Of a DNA stretch of 64,000 nt, positions 62,050 through 64,000 are shown piece after piece. Source of the stretch: CALFVT01 sp039989855 (GTDB taxonomy: Bacteria > Pseudomonadota > Alphaproteobacteria > Caulobacterales > Maricaulaceae); the NCBI GenBank assembly GCA_039989855.1, contig JBDXGZ010000018.1:107814-171813 (forward strand), in the 5' to 3' direction. The translations under genes were made by a program, and so were the position numbers. The first letter of the stretch is position 1, and each line of letters begins with the position of its first letter. A model generated the notes under the pieces. It was not told the origin of the DNA, searched no databases, and was given only the letters and a program-made list of their open reading frames with translations.

Positions 62050-62922
62050 TTGACTGAGGCCGCCCTCCCCATTAGCCTGATGTTGATGTCGGCAGCTCTA
62101 CACGCTGTTGTCGGTGTCTTAATGAAGGGCTCCCAGGACAAGACGTTATTCAGGGCTATGTTTGCCTTTATCAGCGGCGTTATCTTAATCCCGTTTTTAT
62201 TTATTCTGCCCCTGCCGCCTGCCTCTGCGTGGGGTTACCTCATCATTGGGGCCCTCATACATTTTGCCTATCAATTGGCGCAGATCAAAGCCTTTGAGAC
62301 GGGGGACATGTCGGTGGTTTATCCGGTTATGCGCGGCAGCGCTCCTGCCCTCGCCGCCTTGTTTGCGCTAATCCTATTAGCTGAGACCCTCGGGCCTGTC
62401 GCCATAGCGGGATTAATCATCGCGGTCAGCGCCCTGATCATGTTTGGGTTTAGCGGTTTAAATTTTAGCGGCGGCGTTAAGTTGCCCCAAAAAACCGCCC
62501 TTGGCTTTGCCCTGTTTTGCGGCGTCATGACCGCGCTTTATACGGTGATCGACGGCGCAGGCATGCGTATCACCCGTCAATCTGGTACGCTTATTTTTAG
62601 CTATATCGCATGGTTTTTCGTCCTCGACGGCATCAGTCTACCGATTGTCGCCGTCATTAAAGAGCGACGGAACCTATGGACGGCCATGCGCCCCGATATG
62701 GTCCGTTCAATCTGGGCGGGCCTATTATCTTTCGTCAGCTACAGCGCCGCGCTTTATGCGCTCTCTGTCGCTCCGATTGGAAAAATGGCGGCCCTAAGAG
62801 AAACCAGCGTCGTGTTTGGCGCTATTCTAGCCGCCCTTATTTTAAAAGAACCTTTTGGTAAAAGGCGTATCATCCTCGCCGCTATCCTCGCTTTTGGTTT
62901 GGTCATGATGCAGGTCGGTTAA
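62050..62922 (+). CDS. EamA/DMT-family transporter, TTG start
   Basis: A 290-residue inner-membrane protein with ten hydrophobic helices in two EamA repeats (visible: FPV-MRGSAPALAALFALILLAETL in the first; ALREPF-like ALILKEPFGKRRIILAAILAFGLVMM at the end). The first helix begins close to residue 5, so the TTG at 62050 is the best start; no ATG upstream fits. Preceded by a tiny ATG frame whose TGA overlaps that TTG. It follows ftsY by 38 bases on the same strand. Substrate unknown. Confidence 0.83.
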   Translation: MTEAALPISLMLMSAALHAVVGVLMKGSQDKTLFRAMFAFISGVILIPFLFILPLPPASAWGYLIIGALIHFAYQLAQIKAFETGDMSVVYPVMRGSAPALAALFALILLAETLGPVAIAGLIIAVSALIMFGFSGLNFSGGVKLPQKTALGFALFCGVMTALYTVIDGAGMRITRQSGTLIFSYIAWFFVLDGISLPIVAVIKERRNLWTAMRPDMVRSIWAGLLSFVSYSAALYALSVAPIGKMAALRETSVVFGAILAALILKEPFGKRRIILAAILAFGLVMMQVG

Positions 62923-63096
62923 GCCAAAAACGGCATGCATGCCCGCGCCACTGCGCCTTAAAGGATGCCACTGCACATCTCATAATAGGCTCTCGTAGCT
63001 GCATCCGAGGATGACTGAAATATTAGTCTCGTTAAGAAAATAGTAATCAGGTTAAATTTAGTGTTAATATTAAGGAGATCTAAGTAGAGGCTTAAA

Positions 63097-63519
63097 GTGA
63101 ACGAGCAAAAATTCGTATATGAGCATTTTAACAATGCTTCCAATCTAGTTGCGGCAATGAGCACTATTTATATAGGGATGCTTTTATCGCCGATCATGGA
63201 AATTTCATTTTACTTGGCATATGCAGTCCTAAGTATGATGGTTATAATTTTTTGTCTTGTTCGCACGGTGAAATTTGCGTGGAGGCATAAACATCTAAGC
63301 CAAAGAGAACAGATGAAAATTATTAAGCGCCATCGATATTCTTTTAAGTGGGTATGGCTGATAATCGGCTTGTCTATTTTCATTCCCTTTATCGTCTCTT
63401 TGTTTTTCAAACTCAATATTATACAATTTTTTGGAATAATTGGACTGACCTTTATGTTGGTTATCTTCGTGTTTTTTAAGTTATTTTTACGCCGCTATTC
63501 TTCGGTACGCACAGCATAA
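63097..63519 (+). CDS. Membrane protein of unknown function, GTG start
   Basis: A 140-residue AT-rich protein with four hydrophobic segments (about 19-34, 40-59, 86-105 and 111-130) and a basic cytoplasmic loop (RHKHLSQREQMKIIKRHRYS). It begins with GTG (63097) after a GAGGC site. The family is not recognised. Base composition differs from the GC-richer neighbours and a dispersed repeat follows it, as with the 107-residue membrane gene at 1532, so it may be a recent acquisition. Confidence 0.6.
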   Translation: MNEQKFVYEHFNNASNLVAAMSTIYIGMLLSPIMEISFYLAYAVLSMMVIIFCLVRTVKFAWRHKHLSQREQMKIIKRHRYSFKWVWLIIGLSIFIPFIVSLFFKLNIIQFFGIIGLTFMLVIFVFFKLFLRRYSSVRTA

Positions 63520-63551
63520 GGATTGGGAGTGCACTCCACCCAGTCCGCTCA

Positions 63552-63626
63552 CCCCTGCGAAAGCAGGGGTCTCTGTTCTTAGTGCAGAAAATAGTGATTA
63601 CAGGGAGATCCCTGCTTTCGCAGGGA
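63552..63626. repeat. Inverted pair of GAAA-loop hairpin repeats
   Basis: At 63552-63569 the sequence CCCCTGCGAAAGCAGGGG forms a six- to seven-base stem with a GAAA tetraloop. At 63609-63626 the same element occurs inverted (TCCCTGCTTTCGCAGGGA). About 40 bases lie between them. This hairpin type is widely dispersed in alphaproteobacterial genomes. Confidence 0.75.
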
Positions 63627-63759
63627 TAAACGGGGGGGAGAAAATCTTACAGATAAATCCACGCCCCACAAACATCCCCTATCATACATCCATCACCTTT
63701 TAGGACAGCTTGTACTAGTTATGCTGGCGTTGAGGTGAGGATTGGTGCGGGTCGCGCGC

Positions 63760-63764
63760 GGAGG
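63760..63764 (+). promoter_or_regulatory. Strong ribosome-binding site of small ORF
   Basis: GGAGG nine bases before the GTG at 63774. It is the main reason for considering the short ORF real. Confidence 0.4.
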
Positions 63765-63773
63765 TAACTTTCT

Positions 63774-63893
63774 GTGAGTTCCGCCGGACGCCTTGTAAAA
63801 GCAATTATGGACCGCAAGGCCCATGGGCGCGATGGTCGTGACATACCACTGTCCGAGGCCTTTGAAAAAGCCAGTCGCAGACGGCGTGGTTAG
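63774..63893 (+). CDS. Possible 39-residue basic protein
   Basis: A short frame from GTG 63774 to TAG 63891-63893 encodes a 39-residue basic protein (SSAGRLVKAIMDRKAHGRD then DIPLSEAFEKASRRRRG). A GGAGG site is well placed. The C-terminus is arginine-rich and the composition is compatible with nucleic-acid binding. No family was recognised and the ORF is short, so it may be a coincidence or the end of an untracked element. Confidence 0.3.
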   Translation: MSSAGRLVKAIMDRKAHGRDGRDIPLSEAFEKASRRRRG

Positions 63894-64000
63894 GCTCTGC
63901 CTAGCCAGCCGCAGGCAATGTGTTCTGCGGCGTAGGTCATGTAAAATAATCGCAAAGTTTGGTAACCATCATGGCCTGCCGCCTCTGCTGTCCACCTCGC
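63894..64000. other. Unassigned end of window
   Basis: About 100 bases with a GCCGCAG/CTGCGGC hairpin near 63910-63930 and no supported gene. The preceding 63627-63759 is also unassigned. I checked for RNase P, SRP and tmRNA signatures and did not find them. Confidence 0.4.

Noticed and set aside
63640..64000. RNase P, SRP or two-piece tmRNA gene
   Set aside because: The signature core motifs of these RNAs are absent, and no tag-peptide sequence was found.
1..64000. CRISPR arrays, insertion sequences, phage genes or known defence systems
   Set aside because: No spaced direct repeats, transposase, integrase, terminase, capsid or restriction-type genes were seen in any frame.

Overview
The window is about 64 kb of a chromosome with moderate GC and high coding density. 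It carries housekeeping genes throughout and shows no phage or plasmid core. The gene content points to an alphaproteobacterium, probably a marine, stalked or budding relative of Hyphomonadaceae/Caulobacterales. Reasons are an FzlA-like GST protein next to queG, ccmC-ccmD-ccmG, rnd-lptC-lptA-lptB, DUF1523, a Bkd complex with an Lrp-type regulator, and alphaproteobacterial dispersed palindromic repeats. The family placement is inference.

Layout. 1-4.6 kb: the 3' part of an AAA+ ATPase, a cluster of dispersed palindromic repeats around a small AT-rich membrane gene, a 504-residue protein resembling DUF6638, a small membrane protein and a DUF1523 protein. 4.6-7.2 kb: L-serine dehydratase, then an AT-rich stretch with a broken response-regulator gene beside tRNA-Met. 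7.3-12 kb: branched-chain 2-oxoacid dehydrogenase E1a-E1b-E2 (minus strand) with a divergent Lrp/AsnC regulator. 12-16.3 kb: acyl-CoA synthetase, a membrane protein, dapE and dapD. 16.5-22 kb: a secreted small protein, a membrane AraC regulator, a VOC protein, cysK, a serine hydrolase and uppP. 22-28 kb: gltD-gltB. 28-36.9 kb: a membrane-anchored putative ribbon-helix-helix protein, a lipoprotein M1 aminopeptidase, a CDF metal exporter, fzlA-queG, and a GT2 / small membrane / EamA gene set. 36.9-40 kb: a secreted Ig-like repeat protein and an M50/HlyD export protein meet head to head, both lacking their 5' ends. 40-47.5 kb: a Do-type protease, ccmCDG, ada, and rnd-lptC-lptA-lptA2-lptB. 47.5-51.6 kb: a ferric-iron ABC importer. 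51.6-58.7 kb: a small lipoprotein, an alpha/beta hydrolase, a DEAD-box helicase, a PhoX-like protein and a hybrid kinase. 58.9-62.9 kb: mtaB, ftsY and an EamA transporter. 63-64 kb: a small AT-rich membrane gene, an inverted pair of GAAA-loop hairpins, a possible 39-residue ORF and otherwise unassigned DNA.

Functional themes are amino-acid and nitrogen metabolism (sda, bkd, dap, cysK, glt), envelope construction (uppP, lpt, GT2, Do protease), cytochrome c maturation, iron and zinc handling, DNA/RNA repair and modification (ada, rnd, queG, mtaB, helicase) and membrane protein targeting (ftsY).

The best candidates for a second look are the head-to-head junction of two truncated genes near 38,040; the AAA+/DUF6638 pair with its repeats; the tandem lptA paralogues; the membrane-anchored RHH-like protein with a two-turn-spaced operator-like repeat upstream; and the duplicated start region plus palindrome of the iron transporter. 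No CRISPR array, complete insertion sequence or recognisable defence island was seen. All family assignments come from reading motifs, not from database searches.
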